From contig NZ_JACHCZ010000008.1 in assembly GCF_014207255.1 (NCBI RefSeq), positions 122,384 to 186,383 of the forward strand: DNA of 64,000 bases, in the 5' to 3' direction. Position numbers and translations under genes: made by a program. This document shows positions 9,413 to 17,512 of the stretch, piece after piece. This DNA is from Pseudomonas sp. JAI120 (lineage in GTDB: Bacteria; Pseudomonadota; Gammaproteobacteria; Pseudomonadales; Pseudomonadaceae). Below the pieces are notes generated by a model. It worked only from the letters and a program-made list of their open reading frames with translations. It was not told the origin of the DNA and searched no databases. How positions within the stretch are numbered: position 1 is the first letter of the stretch; the number at the start of each line of letters is the position of its first letter.

Positions 9413-9760
9413 ATGAACGATCCGAAAGCAGCCCCCAAGTACGAGTCCATCCTCCTGCGCATCCTGTGGATGCTGGTGTTTGCCCTGGTGTGGCAGGTGG
9501 CGCAGTTCCTGCTAGGCGCATTGGTGGTGGTGCAGGTGATCTACCGTCTGGTCTACAGCGCGCCGAATCTTGGCCTGATGAACTTCGGCGACAGCCTCAG
9601 CCAGTTTCTTGCCCAGATCGGCCGCTTTGGCAGCTTCCACACTGAACAGAAGCCCTGGCCGTTCGCCGACTGGCCAACCCCGCGCGCTCCCGAGGGCGAA
9701 GCCGCCCACAGCGTGCCGCCGGCACCGCATCCAGCGCGTGATGAGGAACCGAAGCTATGA
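9413..9760 (+). CDS. DUF4389 membrane protein
   Basis: A 115-residue small membrane protein. The hydrophobic segment at about residues 12-45 (LLRILWMLVFALVWQVAQ onward) is followed by a soluble, proline-rich tail. The family DUF4389 has no known function. It lies 10 bases after gpsA behind GAGGAA and overlaps sixA as ATGA, so gpsA, this gene and sixA form an operon. Confidence 0.8.
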   Translation: MNDPKAAPKYESILLRILWMLVFALVWQVAQFLLGALVVVQVIYRLVYSAPNLGLMNFGDSLSQFLAQIGRFGSFHTEQKPWPFADWPTPRAPEGEAAHSVPPAPHPARDEEPKL

Positions 9761-10206
9761 AGGTGTGGGTCTTGCGTCACGGTGAGGCCGAGGGGCATGC
9801 CCGCACGGATGCCGAGCGCAACCTCACCGAGCATGGCCGCGCCGAGGTGTTGCGCAGTGCTGCGCACCTGATCGGCCAGCCGCTCAGCGCGATCATTGCC
9901 AGCCCGTACGTACGGGCGCAGCAAACTGCACAGTTGGTGCGGGACTCGCTGGGTTTTGAGCCGGACATCCGCACGGTGCCTTGGCTCGCGCCGGAGGGCA
10001 ATCCGCTGGAGGTTCTGAACAAGCTCGACAGCGATGACAATGTGCTGCTGGTCAGCCATCAGCCCCTGGTCGGCAGCTTGATCAGCTTTTTGCAGCATGG
10101 CCATCAGCGCCAGCCGCAGCCGATGTACACCGCCAGCCTGGCGGAACTGGAGGGCGACTTCCCGCTGGCGGGACTGATGAGCCTGGTCAGCGTGAAGAAT
10201 CCGTAG
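9757..10206 (+). CDS. sixA: Phosphohistidine phosphatase SixA
   Basis: Histidine phosphatase of 149 residues that removes phosphate from phosphohistidine on Hpt-type or phosphotransfer proteins. The catalytic RHG is in VLRHGEAEGHA at residues 5-9, and the second catalytic His is in LVSHQPLVG. Length is normal for SixA. It is translationally coupled to the DUF4389 gene. Confidence 0.9.
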   Translation: MKVWVLRHGEAEGHARTDAERNLTEHGRAEVLRSAAHLIGQPLSAIIASPYVRAQQTAQLVRDSLGFEPDIRTVPWLAPEGNPLEVLNKLDSDDNVLLVSHQPLVGSLISFLQHGHQRQPQPMYTASLAELEGDFPLAGLMSLVSVKNP

Positions 10207-10237
10207 GCTATCGTCGGGCCACAAAGGCGCGCGTCCC

Positions 10238-10429
10238 ATGCCCGTCGCTTTTCGTTTGCCGTTACAGGTGTTCTTCGAACGTGAAGCGCGGCACCCGCGC
10301 CAAACCTTTCTGGTGCAGCCCGTCGGCGCAGCTGAGGTGCAGACCCTCACCACGCCCGCTGCACCGCACAACGGTGCTCAGTTTCAGGCGTGGAGCGAGC
10401 GCAGCGAGGCAGTTGTGTGGCAGGATTAG
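10238..10429 (+). pseudogene. Probable remnant of an AMP-binding acyl-CoA synthetase
   Basis: A 63-codon frame. Its first 38 residues (MPVAFRLPLQVFFEREAR, then HPRQTFLVQPVG...EVQTLT) look like the extreme N terminus of fatty-acid AMP-ligases of this locus (P. aeruginosa has an AMP-binding enzyme, PA1617, just before the hotdog thioesterase PA1618). The remaining 25 residues have no adenylation-domain motifs. The reading is that an internal deletion removed nearly the whole gene and left the start. Based on recall of the family, not on an alignment. Confidence 0.5.
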
Positions 10430-10459
10430 GGTCGTAATAAAACCAATAAGGACAATTCC

Positions 10460-10903
10460 ATGAGCTTGTGGCGCACCCAACCGAATATCGAGCAACTCAA
10501 TGCCGGCCAGAAGAACACCATCGGTGACCTGCTGGACATCCGTTTTGAAAGCTTCGACGACGAATCCCTCACCGCCAGCATGGTGGTCGACCACCGCACT
10601 CACCAGCCCTACGGCCTGCTGCATGGCGGCGCGTCAGTGGTACTGGCCGAGAGCGTCGGCTCCGTGGCGGCTTACTTGTGCATCGACCCGAGCAAGTTCT
10701 ATTGCGTGGGCCTGGAGGTCAACGCCAACCACCTGCGCGGTGTGCGCAGCGGGCGGGTGACGGCGGTGGCCAAGGCGATCCATATCGGCCGCACCACCCA
10801 GGTCTGGGACATCCGCCTGACCACCGATGACGGCAAGTGCAACTGTGTTTCACGGCTGACCATGGCCGTGGTGCCTTTGGGCGAAACCCCTCCGGCGCGA
10901 TAG
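10460..10903 (+). CDS. PaaI/YdiI-type hotdog acyl-CoA thioesterase
   Basis: A 147-residue hotdog-fold thioesterase expected to hydrolyse aromatic or medium-chain acyl-CoA in the cytoplasm. The signature GLLHGGASVVLAESVGS carries the HGG motif and the catalytic acidic residue (about residue 64). AAGGAC lies upstream of the ATG. It resembles PA1618, adjacent to an acyl-CoA ligase in P. aeruginosa; here the ligase appears deleted, so its substrate supply may have changed. Confidence 0.85.
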   Translation: MSLWRTQPNIEQLNAGQKNTIGDLLDIRFESFDDESLTASMVVDHRTHQPYGLLHGGASVVLAESVGSVAAYLCIDPSKFYCVGLEVNANHLRGVRSGRVTAVAKAIHIGRTTQVWDIRLTTDDGKCNCVSRLTMAVVPLGETPPAR

Positions 10904-11000
10904 GTGTGGCGTGAGTGTCATCATTCCTGGCGGTTACAGTCATTGCTGTGGGGCTTGAGGCTGGTGACAATCAATCTCGGTTTTTGCAGATGGATCCGCT

Positions 11001-11804
11001 ATGTCGCAGCACGTGTTTTTTGCCCACGCCAATGGCTTCCCCTCGGCCACCTACGGCAAGCTGTTTGCCGCCCTGGCCCCGGAGTATGCGGTAGCTCACT
11101 TGCCGCAGCACGGTCACGACCCCAGGTTTCCAGTGGACGATAACTGGCAGAACCTGGTGGACGAGTTGATCCATCATCTGGAACAGCAACCGGAGCCTGT
11201 GTGGGGTGTGGGCCACTCCCTGGGTGGCGTGCTGCATTTGCACGCGGCCATGCGCTGCCCGCAGCTGTATCGTGGGGTGGTGATGCTCGATTCGCCGGTA
11301 TTGACCCGCGCCGACCGCTGGGTGATCCGTGCCGCCAAGCGCTTCGGTTTTATCGACCGACTCACGCCGGCCGGACGCACCCTGGGCCGTCGCGAAGAGT
11401 TCAGCGACCTGGACGCCGCGCGCAGCTACTTCGCCGGCAAGACCCTGTTCCGAGGCTTCGACCCGGAATGCTTCGACGCCTACCTGCAACACGGCCTGTA
11501 CCAGGCGGGTGATCGCCTGCGCCTGCGCTTCGACCCGGCGACCGAAATCAGCATCTACCGGGGCGTGCCTCACACCAGCCCCGGCCAGGTGCGCCAACTG
11601 AAAGTGCCGCTGGCGGTGGTGCGCGGTCGACAGAGTCGTGTGGTGATGCGTCACCACGCCAGCGGCGTCGACCGTCTGCCCATGGGCGAAATGCTCACTA
11701 TGCCCGGCGGTCATATGTTTCCCCTCGAACGCCCTCAGGACACCGCGACCTTGATCAAGACCCTGTTCGCCCGCTGGCAAGCCCGCGAGCGCAGTTGCGC
11801 ATGA
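11001..11804 (+). CDS. Alpha/beta hydrolase
   Basis: A 267-residue cytoplasmic alpha/beta-hydrolase. The nucleophile Ser is in GVGHSLGGVLH (about residue 73), and the catalytic His is in MPGGHMFPLE near the C terminus. The N-terminal FAHANGFPS loop is typical of a pair of hydrolases found together in pseudomonads. Its stop overlaps the next hydrolase start (ATGA). The substrate is unknown. Confidence 0.85.
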   Translation: MSQHVFFAHANGFPSATYGKLFAALAPEYAVAHLPQHGHDPRFPVDDNWQNLVDELIHHLEQQPEPVWGVGHSLGGVLHLHAAMRCPQLYRGVVMLDSPVLTRADRWVIRAAKRFGFIDRLTPAGRTLGRREEFSDLDAARSYFAGKTLFRGFDPECFDAYLQHGLYQAGDRLRLRFDPATEISIYRGVPHTSPGQVRQLKVPLAVVRGRQSRVVMRHHASGVDRLPMGEMLTMPGGHMFPLERPQDTATLIKTLFARWQARERSCA

Positions 11805-12655
11805 GTACGCCGGTCGAAGAAGTGCGCCTGAGCCTGCCGCACATCGAGTTGGCGGCCCATCTGTTTGGCCCCGAGGACGGTTTGCCGGTGATCGCCCTGC
11901 ATGGCTGGCTGGACAATGCCAACAGCTTTGCGCGCCTGGCGCCGAAGCTTGCGGGTTTACGTATCGTGGCGCTGGACATGGCCGGCCACGGGCATTCGGC
12001 GCATCGTCCTGCAGGTGCCGGTTATGCCTTGTGGGATTACGTCCACGACGTTCTGCAAGTCGCCGAGCAACTGGGCTGGAAACGTTTTGCATTACTTGGC
12101 CACTCCCTCGGCGCCATCGTTTCCCTGGTGCTGGCCGGCGCTTTGCCGGAACGGGTGACGCACCTGGGTTTAATTGACGGCGTGATCCCGCCCACTGCCA
12201 GCGGTGAGAACGCAGCCGAGCGCTTGGGCATGGCCTTGCAGGCCCAATTGAACCTGCAGGATAAGCGCAAACCGGTCTACACCACCTTGGACCGGGCGGT
12301 TGAGGCGCGTATGAAAGGTTTGGTTGCCGTGAGCCGTGAAGCCGCAGAACTGCTGGCCCAGCGCGGTTTGATGCCGGTGCCGGGCGGTTATACCTGGCGC
12401 TCGGACAGTCGCCTGACCCTGGCTTCGCCGATGCGTCTGACCGATGAGCAGGCGATGGCTTTCGTGCGCCGCGTGGGTTGCCCTACGCAGTTGGTGGTCG
12501 CCGCCGATGGCATGTTGGCGAAACATCCCGAATTGCTTTCCCAGCTACCCTTTACGGTAACCACGTTGCCAGGTGGCCATCATTTACACCTGAATGATGA
12601 GCCCGGTGCAGTCCTTGTTGCAGACTGTTTCAATCGGTTCTTCTCCGCGCCTTGA
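11801..12655 (+). CDS. Alpha/beta hydrolase, second of a coupled pair
   Basis: A 284-residue alpha/beta-hydrolase with ALHGWLDNANSF (oxyanion-hole HG), the nucleophile elbow LLGHSLGAIVS (about residue 106) and the catalytic His in LPGGHHLHLN. The ATG overlaps the stop of the preceding hydrolase. Sequence style is that of esterases or lipases of the epoxide hydrolase-like branch, but no epoxide-ring tyrosines can be assigned with confidence. Confidence 0.85.
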   Translation: MSTPVEEVRLSLPHIELAAHLFGPEDGLPVIALHGWLDNANSFARLAPKLAGLRIVALDMAGHGHSAHRPAGAGYALWDYVHDVLQVAEQLGWKRFALLGHSLGAIVSLVLAGALPERVTHLGLIDGVIPPTASGENAAERLGMALQAQLNLQDKRKPVYTTLDRAVEARMKGLVAVSREAAELLAQRGLMPVPGGYTWRSDSRLTLASPMRLTDEQAMAFVRRVGCPTQLVVAADGMLAKHPELLSQLPFTVTTLPGGHHLHLNDEPGAVLVADCFNRFFSAP

Positions 12656-12704
12656 CTTGGGGCGGTCAACTGCCGAGGCTGGGCGGATTGAAAGGGAGTC
12701 AACC

Positions 12705-12761
12705 ATGAACCAACTCAACACCGCTGCGACCTCCGATGGCCAGGGCTCACCGATCCGATGA
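12705..12761 (+). CDS. Possible 18-residue leader ORF coupled to the DUF4892 gene
   Basis: The frame MNQLNTAATSDGQGSPIR starts with ATG, has GGGAG seven bases upstream, and ends in TGA that overlaps the next start (CGATGAGC). The DUF4892 gene itself has no clear ribosome-binding site other than translation through this frame. It could be a real coupling leader or the tail of a decayed gene. Confidence 0.35.
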   Translation: MNQLNTAATSDGQGSPIR

Positions 12762-13576
12762 GCCTGCGTAAAGGATGTATACGTGCCCTCGGACTGTGCT
12801 GTTTCAGCCCTTTGGTGTTCGCCGCCGATGTGCCGGGAAGCCAGGACCTGCCTGCCGTGGCCCGTCAGGTCGACGCGCAGATCGTCGATTACCGCCCCGC
12901 TGAAGAAAAGGAACGCATCTACCCCATGGGGGCGATCCGCAAGATCAGTGGCCAGTTGCGTTACGAAAGCCAGGCCACCGCCCGTGGGCAAACCACAGCG
13001 ATTACCTATGAACTGCCTGCCGAACACACCTCCAGTGCTGCATTTACGTCGACGCGCGAAGCGTTGCAGGCCAACGGCGCGCAGTTGTTGTTCTGGTGCC
13101 AGGCCCGCGACTGCGGGGAAAGCAGCCTGTGGGCCAACGAAGTCTTCGGTAATGCCAAGCTGGTCGGTGCCGATGGCCAGCAGGAATACCTGCTGCTGCG
13201 TCTGGCCGCCCCGCAGGAAAACGCCCTGGTGGCCATGTACGGCATCACCCGGGGCAACCGCCGCGCCTATCTGCATGTGGAGCAGCTGGATTCGAGCGCA
13301 CCGTTGGGCGACTTGTTGCCCACCTCGGCCACCTTGTTGCGCGAGCTGAAAAGCACCGGCGAGCTGGACTTCCCCGCGCTGGGCGGCGACCCTGACGACA
13401 CCTGGCTGACCCTGATTTCCCGCGGATTGAACCTCGATGCCACCTTGCGCGTCAGTTTGACCGGCCCGAAAGCCGAAGCCTGGCGCCAGGCCTTGGTCGA
13501 CAAGGGCGTGCGTGCCGCACGCCTGGAAACCGGCACCACTGAAACCAAAGGCCTGCATCTGCATCTGATACGCTGA
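12758..13576 (+). CDS. DUF4892 family exported protein
   Basis: A 272-residue exported protein with a signal peptide (about 1-22, ending LVFA) followed by ADVPGSQDLPAVARQ. The family DUF4892 is found in pseudomonads and has no established function. It contains an N-terminal domain of about 190 residues and a C-terminal domain after LLRELKSTGEL that looks like the alpha-beta repeats of OmpA-associated proteins. Translation may be coupled to the short upstream frame. Confidence 0.75.
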   Translation: MSLRKGCIRALGLCCFSPLVFAADVPGSQDLPAVARQVDAQIVDYRPAEEKERIYPMGAIRKISGQLRYESQATARGQTTAITYELPAEHTSSAAFTSTREALQANGAQLLFWCQARDCGESSLWANEVFGNAKLVGADGQQEYLLLRLAAPQENALVAMYGITRGNRRAYLHVEQLDSSAPLGDLLPTSATLLRELKSTGELDFPALGGDPDDTWLTLISRGLNLDATLRVSLTGPKAEAWRQALVDKGVRAARLETGTTETKGLHLHLIR

Positions 13577-13647
13577 CCGTAACAGGGCGAACGGACCCGT
13601 GCCGTTTGCCTAAGCTCTCTCCTACAGCCTTCTTCTAGAGATACTCC

Positions 13648-14709
13648 ATGCTCAATAACGATCGCCTGCTGGTGCAAATCCTGCTGCTGGTGCTGTTTGG
13701 TGCCAGCTTCTGGGTGATGGCGCCGTTCTGGTCGGCGCTGTTCTGGGGCGCAGTGCTGGCGTTCGCCAGTTGGCCGTTGATGGTGCTGTTGACCCGCTGG
13801 CTGGGCGGCCGTGAATCCCTGGCCGCCGGCATCCTGACCTTGGGCTGGATGTTGCTGGTGGCAGTGCCCCTGGTGTGGCTGGGGTTCAACCTGGCGGACC
13901 ATGTGCGCGATGCCGTCGCGCTGATCAAGGATATTCAGGTTGATGGCTTGCCCGAGGCGCCCACCTGGCTGGGCTCGATCCCATTTATCGGCGAGCGGCT
14001 GGTGGCGACCTGGGACACTATCGATCAGCAAGGCGCGGCGTTGATGGTCAGCATCAAGCCCTACCTTGGGCAGGTCGGTAACTGGTTGCTGGCGCGCAGC
14101 GCGCAGATCGGTGGCGGCATCCTCGAGCTGACCCTGAGCCTGGTGTTCGTGTTTTTCTTCTATCGTGATGGCCCACGTTTGGCGATGTTCGTCCATCGCC
14201 TGCTGGAGCGTCTGATCGGTGATCGCGCCGGTTACTACATCGAACTGGTGGCGGGCACCGTGCAACGGGTGGTCAACGGCGTGATCGGCACTGCTGCCGC
14301 CCAGGCCCTGCTGGCACTGATTGGCTTCCTGATCGCCGGCGTACCGGGCGCGCTGGTGCTGGGGATCGTGACGTTCCTGCTCAGCCTGATCCCGATGGGC
14401 CCGCCGCTGGTGTGGATCCCGGCCACGGCCTGGCTGGCGTGGAAAGGCGATTACACCTACGCGGTGTTCCTTGGCGTGTGGGGTACGTTCATCATCAGCG
14501 GCGTGGACAACGTGCTCAAGCCCTACCTGATCAGCCGTGGCGGCAATTTGCCGCTGGTGATCGTGTTGCTTGGGGTATTTGGCGGGTTGATCGCCTTTGG
14601 CTTTATCGGCCTGTTTATCGGTCCGACCCTGCTGGCCGTGGCCTACAGCCTGCTGATGGATTGGAGCGCAACCCAGGCCCAGGTTCGGCGCGAAGACAAG
14701 CCTCTTTAA
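13648..14709 (+). CDS. AI-2E family transporter (PerM/TqsA-like permease)
   Basis: A 353-residue inner-membrane permease of the AI-2E exporter family, with about eight hydrophobic segments, including a pair at residues 8-50, one at 62-85, and a cluster from residue 200 to the end. The family was named after TqsA, but many members export other small molecules or ions, so AI-2 transport is not implied. Its stop overlaps the stop of the convergent sensor-kinase gene by four bases. Confidence 0.85.
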   Translation: MLNNDRLLVQILLLVLFGASFWVMAPFWSALFWGAVLAFASWPLMVLLTRWLGGRESLAAGILTLGWMLLVAVPLVWLGFNLADHVRDAVALIKDIQVDGLPEAPTWLGSIPFIGERLVATWDTIDQQGAALMVSIKPYLGQVGNWLLARSAQIGGGILELTLSLVFVFFFYRDGPRLAMFVHRLLERLIGDRAGYYIELVAGTVQRVVNGVIGTAAAQALLALIGFLIAGVPGALVLGIVTFLLSLIPMGPPLVWIPATAWLAWKGDYTYAVFLGVWGTFIISGVDNVLKPYLISRGGNLPLVIVLLGVFGGLIAFGFIGLFIGPTLLAVAYSLLMDWSATQAQVRREDKPL

Positions 14710-15743
14710 GCCCTGGGTAACCACATCACTGCGGTCAAGCCGCCGCCTGGCGTCTCTTCCAGGCTCAGGCGGCCGCCCAGGCGCTCCGCGGCTTCCTTGG
14801 AAATGGTCATGCCCAGGCCGACGCCGCCGGAATTGCGGTTACGGGAACCTTCCAGACGATAGAACGGCTCGAATACCGCCTCGCGCATATCTGCCGCAAT
14901 CCCCGGCCCATGGTCTATCACGCGGATGATCAGCGCCTCACGGCTGTCCCTCAACTCCACGCGGGCTGTGCCGGCATAACGCAAGGCATTGTCGATCAGG
15001 TTGTTGAGGCATGAACGCAAGGCCATCGGTTGCACCAGCAAGGGCACGCAGGTGCCCGAACATTGCACATCGGAACCCTGGTCCTGGGCGTTTTCACTCA
15101 TTGACTCCACCAGCGCCTGTACATCCAGCCAATGCCGGGTTTCACTGGTGCGCTGTTCGTGGAGGTAGCTCAGGGTGGCGTCGAGCATGCCGATCATGTC
15201 GTTCAGGTCCTGGCGCATCTGGCCCTGCAACCGGATGTCTTCAACTTGTTCCAGACGCAGCTTGAGGCGTGACAGCGGGGTGCGCAGGTCATGGGAGACG
15301 GCGCCGAGCATGCGCGCGCGTTGGCTGACCTGCTCGCGAATGCGCCTTTGCATCAGGTTGAAGGTCGAGGCGGCCTGCCGCGCTTCCCACGGGCCGGATT
15401 CATCGAGGGGGGGGCTGTCGAGGTCCAGACTCAAGCGTTCCGCCGCTTCACTCAGGCGCTGTATTGGCCGGCTCAGCAGTTTGGCACCGTACCAGGCCGC
15501 GATAATCAACGAGACGAATTGAAAGGTCAGGGGCACCACCGGGCCGCCAAACCAGGGGCGTGGGTGCTTATCGCGCATTGGCACCATGGTCCCGTCCGGC
15601 TGCTCGATAAATCGCTCAGGAGGGGGGGGGGGCGGTTGGCCGTAGTGGTGAAACCAGAAGAACGCCAGCGCATGGGCCAGCACAATCGCCACCAGCAACA
15701 CGCCGAACAGCCGACCGAACAGCGTATTGAAGGGGGCGCGCAT
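14706..15743 (-). CDS. Sensor histidine kinase (EnvZ/RstB-type)
   Basis: A 345-residue inner-membrane kinase with TM1 (about 8-29), a short periplasmic loop, TM2 (about 72-95), HAMP, HisKA (AVSHDLRTPLSRL, His about residue 150) and HATPase (NLIDNALRYA, DHGPGIA, GVGLGMTI). A run of six prolines (about 37-42) at the start of the periplasmic loop is encoded by an 11-base C tract, a possible slippage site. It overlaps the response-regulator stop by one base, so the pair is co-translated. The signal is unknown. Confidence 0.9.
   Translation of the reverse strand: MRAPFNTLFGRLFGVLLVAIVLAHALAFFWFHHYGQPPPPPPERFIEQPDGTMVPMRDKHPRPWFGGPVVPLTFQFVSLIIAAWYGAKLLSRPIQRLSEAAERLSLDLDSPPLDESGPWEARQAASTFNLMQRRIREQVSQRARMLGAVSHDLRTPLSRLKLRLEQVEDIRLQGQMRQDLNDMIGMLDATLSYLHEQRTSETRHWLDVQALVESMSENAQDQGSDVQCSGTCVPLLVQPMALRSCLNNLIDNALRYAGTARVELRDSREALIIRVIDHGPGIAADMREAVFEPFYRLEGSRNRNSGGVGLGMTISKEAAERLGGRLSLEETPGGGLTAVMWLPRA
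15622..15632. repeat. G(11) homopolymer inside the sensor-kinase gene
   Basis: Eleven consecutive G on the plus strand (C on the coding strand) encode part of a hexaproline run just after TM1. A gain or loss of one base would truncate the kinase at about residue 40. Confidence 0.9.
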
Positions 15744-16507
15744 CAGCCAATATCCCGGGCGTCGAACAGGTAGCCTTCGCCGCGCACGGTCTTGATCAAC
15801 TGCGGTGCCTTGGGGTCATCCCCGAGTTTTTGCCGCAGGCGTGACACCAGCAAGTCGATACTGCGATCAAAGGCTTCAATGGAGCGGCCACGGGCGGCAT
15901 CGAGCAGCTGCTCACGGCTCAGCACTCGGCGCGGGCGTTCGATAAACACCCATAACAGGCGGAATTCAGCGTTGGACAGCGGCACCACCAAGCCATCGTC
16001 GGCCACCAATTGACGCAACACGCTGTTGAGGCGCCAGTTGTCGAAGCGGATATTCGCGCGCTGTTCGGTGCGGTCATCGCGTACCCGGCGCAGGATGGTC
16101 TGGATGCGGGCTACCAGTTCACGCGGTTCGAAGGGCTTGGACATGTAGTCGTCGGCCCCCAGTTCCAGGCCGATGATGCGGTCGGTGGGCTCGCAGCGGG
16201 CGGTGAGCATCAGGATCGGGATGTCCGATTCGGCGCGCAGCCAGCGGCACAGCGTCAGGCCGTCTTCGCCCGGCAGCATCAGGTCGAGTACCACCACATC
16301 GTAGGTTTCGGCTTGCATGGCCAGGCGCATTGCGGCGCCGTCGGTCACACCGGTGGCGAGAATATTGAAGCGTGCCAGGTAGTCGATCAGCAACTCGCGG
16401 ATCGGCACATCGTCGTCGACGATCAGTGCGCGGGTATTCCAGCGCTTGTCATCGGCGATCACTGCGCCTTTTTGCTCTTCGTTCACAGGGACGGAAGGGG
16501 TATGCAT
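15743..16507 (-). CDS. OmpR-family response regulator
   Basis: A DNA-binding response regulator of 254 residues starting MHTPSVPV. The receiver has paired acidic residues in LIVDDDVPI, the phospho-Asp in VVLDLMLPGEDG and the Lys in DYMSKPF. A winged-helix Trans_reg_C domain follows (about 150-250), ending TVRGEGYLFDARD. It is the first gene of a regulator-kinase operon. A longer in-frame start at 16621 is less likely because the extra 38 residues are unlike a receiver N terminus. Confidence 0.9.
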   Translation of the reverse strand: MHTPSVPVNEEQKGAVIADDKRWNTRALIVDDDVPIRELLIDYLARFNILATGVTDGAAMRLAMQAETYDVVVLDLMLPGEDGLTLCRWLRAESDIPILMLTARCEPTDRIIGLELGADDYMSKPFEPRELVARIQTILRRVRDDRTEQRANIRFDNWRLNSVLRQLVADDGLVVPLSNAEFRLLWVFIERPRRVLSREQLLDAARGRSIEAFDRSIDLLVSRLRQKLGDDPKAPQLIKTVRGEGYLFDARDIG

Positions 16508-16766
16508 AGTGCGATCATCTGCCTGGTTATTGCGGTCAGCATAGGCGCCCAGCCCCATGGCTGGTAGTGCTGGTCGTTGAGTCGTGCGGGCGAGACTAGC
16601 GACGGGGCGTGTTGTGGGCATGTCGTGAATGTATCAGCCTTGAAATAATTACCCGAAATGCCCGCCTGATGGCGGTCGGTCAGTATTTACCGATCATCGG
16701 ATCCCGCAACGGCGCTGCTTGCGCTACAATCCGCGCCGATTTCGACTTGCCTGAGAGCCCATTCCA

Positions 16767-17465
16767 ATGTCCGTCTGCCAGACTCCTATCATCGTCGCCC
16801 TGGATTACCCCACCCGTGACGCCGCACTGAAGCTGGCTGACCAGTTGGACCCCAAGCTTTGCCGGGTCAAGGTCGGCAAGGAACTGTTCACCAGCTGTGC
16901 CGCTGAAATTGTCGGCACCCTGCGTGACAAAGGCTTCGAGGTGTTCCTCGACCTGAAATTCCACGACATCCCCAACACCACCGCCATGGCGGTCAAGGCT
17001 GCGGCCGAGATGGGCGTGTGGATGGTCAACGTGCACTGCTCCGGCGGCCTGCGCATGATGACCGCCTGCCGCGAAGTGCTGGAACAGCGCAGCGGCCCCA
17101 AGCCCTTGCTGATCGGCGTGACCGTGCTGACCAGCATGGAGCGCGAAGACCTGGCGGGCGTGGGCCTGGACATCGAGCCTCAGGAACAGGTGCTGCGCCT
17201 GGCAGCCCTGGCGCAGAAAGCCGGCCTTGATGGCCTGGTGTGCTCGGCGCTGGAAGCACAGGCCTTGAAGACCGCCCATCCGTCGTTGCAATTGGTCACT
17301 CCGGGGATTCGCCCGGCGGGCAGCGCCCAGGACGACCAGCGCCGCATCCTGACCCCGCGCCAGGCACTGGACGCGGGCTCCGACTACCTGGTGATCGGCC
17401 GTCCGATCAGCCAGGCGGCGGATCCGGCCAAGGCGTTGGCAGCGGTAGTCGCCGAGATCGCCTGA
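16767..17465 (+). CDS. pyrF: Orotidine 5'-phosphate decarboxylase
   Basis: Last step of UMP synthesis: decarboxylation of OMP. The 232-residue TIM-barrel has the catalytic Lys/Asp signature in DLKFHDIPNT (about residues 60-69), the phosphate-binding TPGIRPAG loop and the C-terminal VIGRPISQA. Length and motifs are complete. It is monocistronic, ended by a strong hairpin at 17471. Confidence 0.97.
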   Translation: MSVCQTPIIVALDYPTRDAALKLADQLDPKLCRVKVGKELFTSCAAEIVGTLRDKGFEVFLDLKFHDIPNTTAMAVKAAAEMGVWMVNVHCSGGLRMMTACREVLEQRSGPKPLLIGVTVLTSMEREDLAGVGLDIEPQEQVLRLAALAQKAGLDGLVCSALEAQALKTAHPSLQLVTPGIRPAGSAQDDQRRILTPRQALDAGSDYLVIGRPISQAADPAKALAAVVAEIA

Positions 17466-17470
17466 TCGAT

Positions 17471-17498
17471 GCTCGTTCCCACGCGTGTGGGAACGAGC
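17471..17498. terminator. Strong hairpin between pyrF and the convergent oxidoreductase gene
   Basis: The 12-base arms GCTCGTTCCCAC and GTGGGAACGAGC flank a GCGT loop. There is no long T run, so it may be a REP-like repeat that also acts as a shared end for the two convergent genes. Confidence 0.6.
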
Positions 17499-17512
17499 GG
17501 ATCTGCCGTGTA

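Noticed and set aside
6061..9462. A 1133-codon open frame covering the TonB receptor and the antisense of gpsA
   Set aside because: The upstream 427 codons are antisense to gpsA and show no receptor motifs; a GTG at 8181 with a good ribosome-binding site gives a normal signal peptide.
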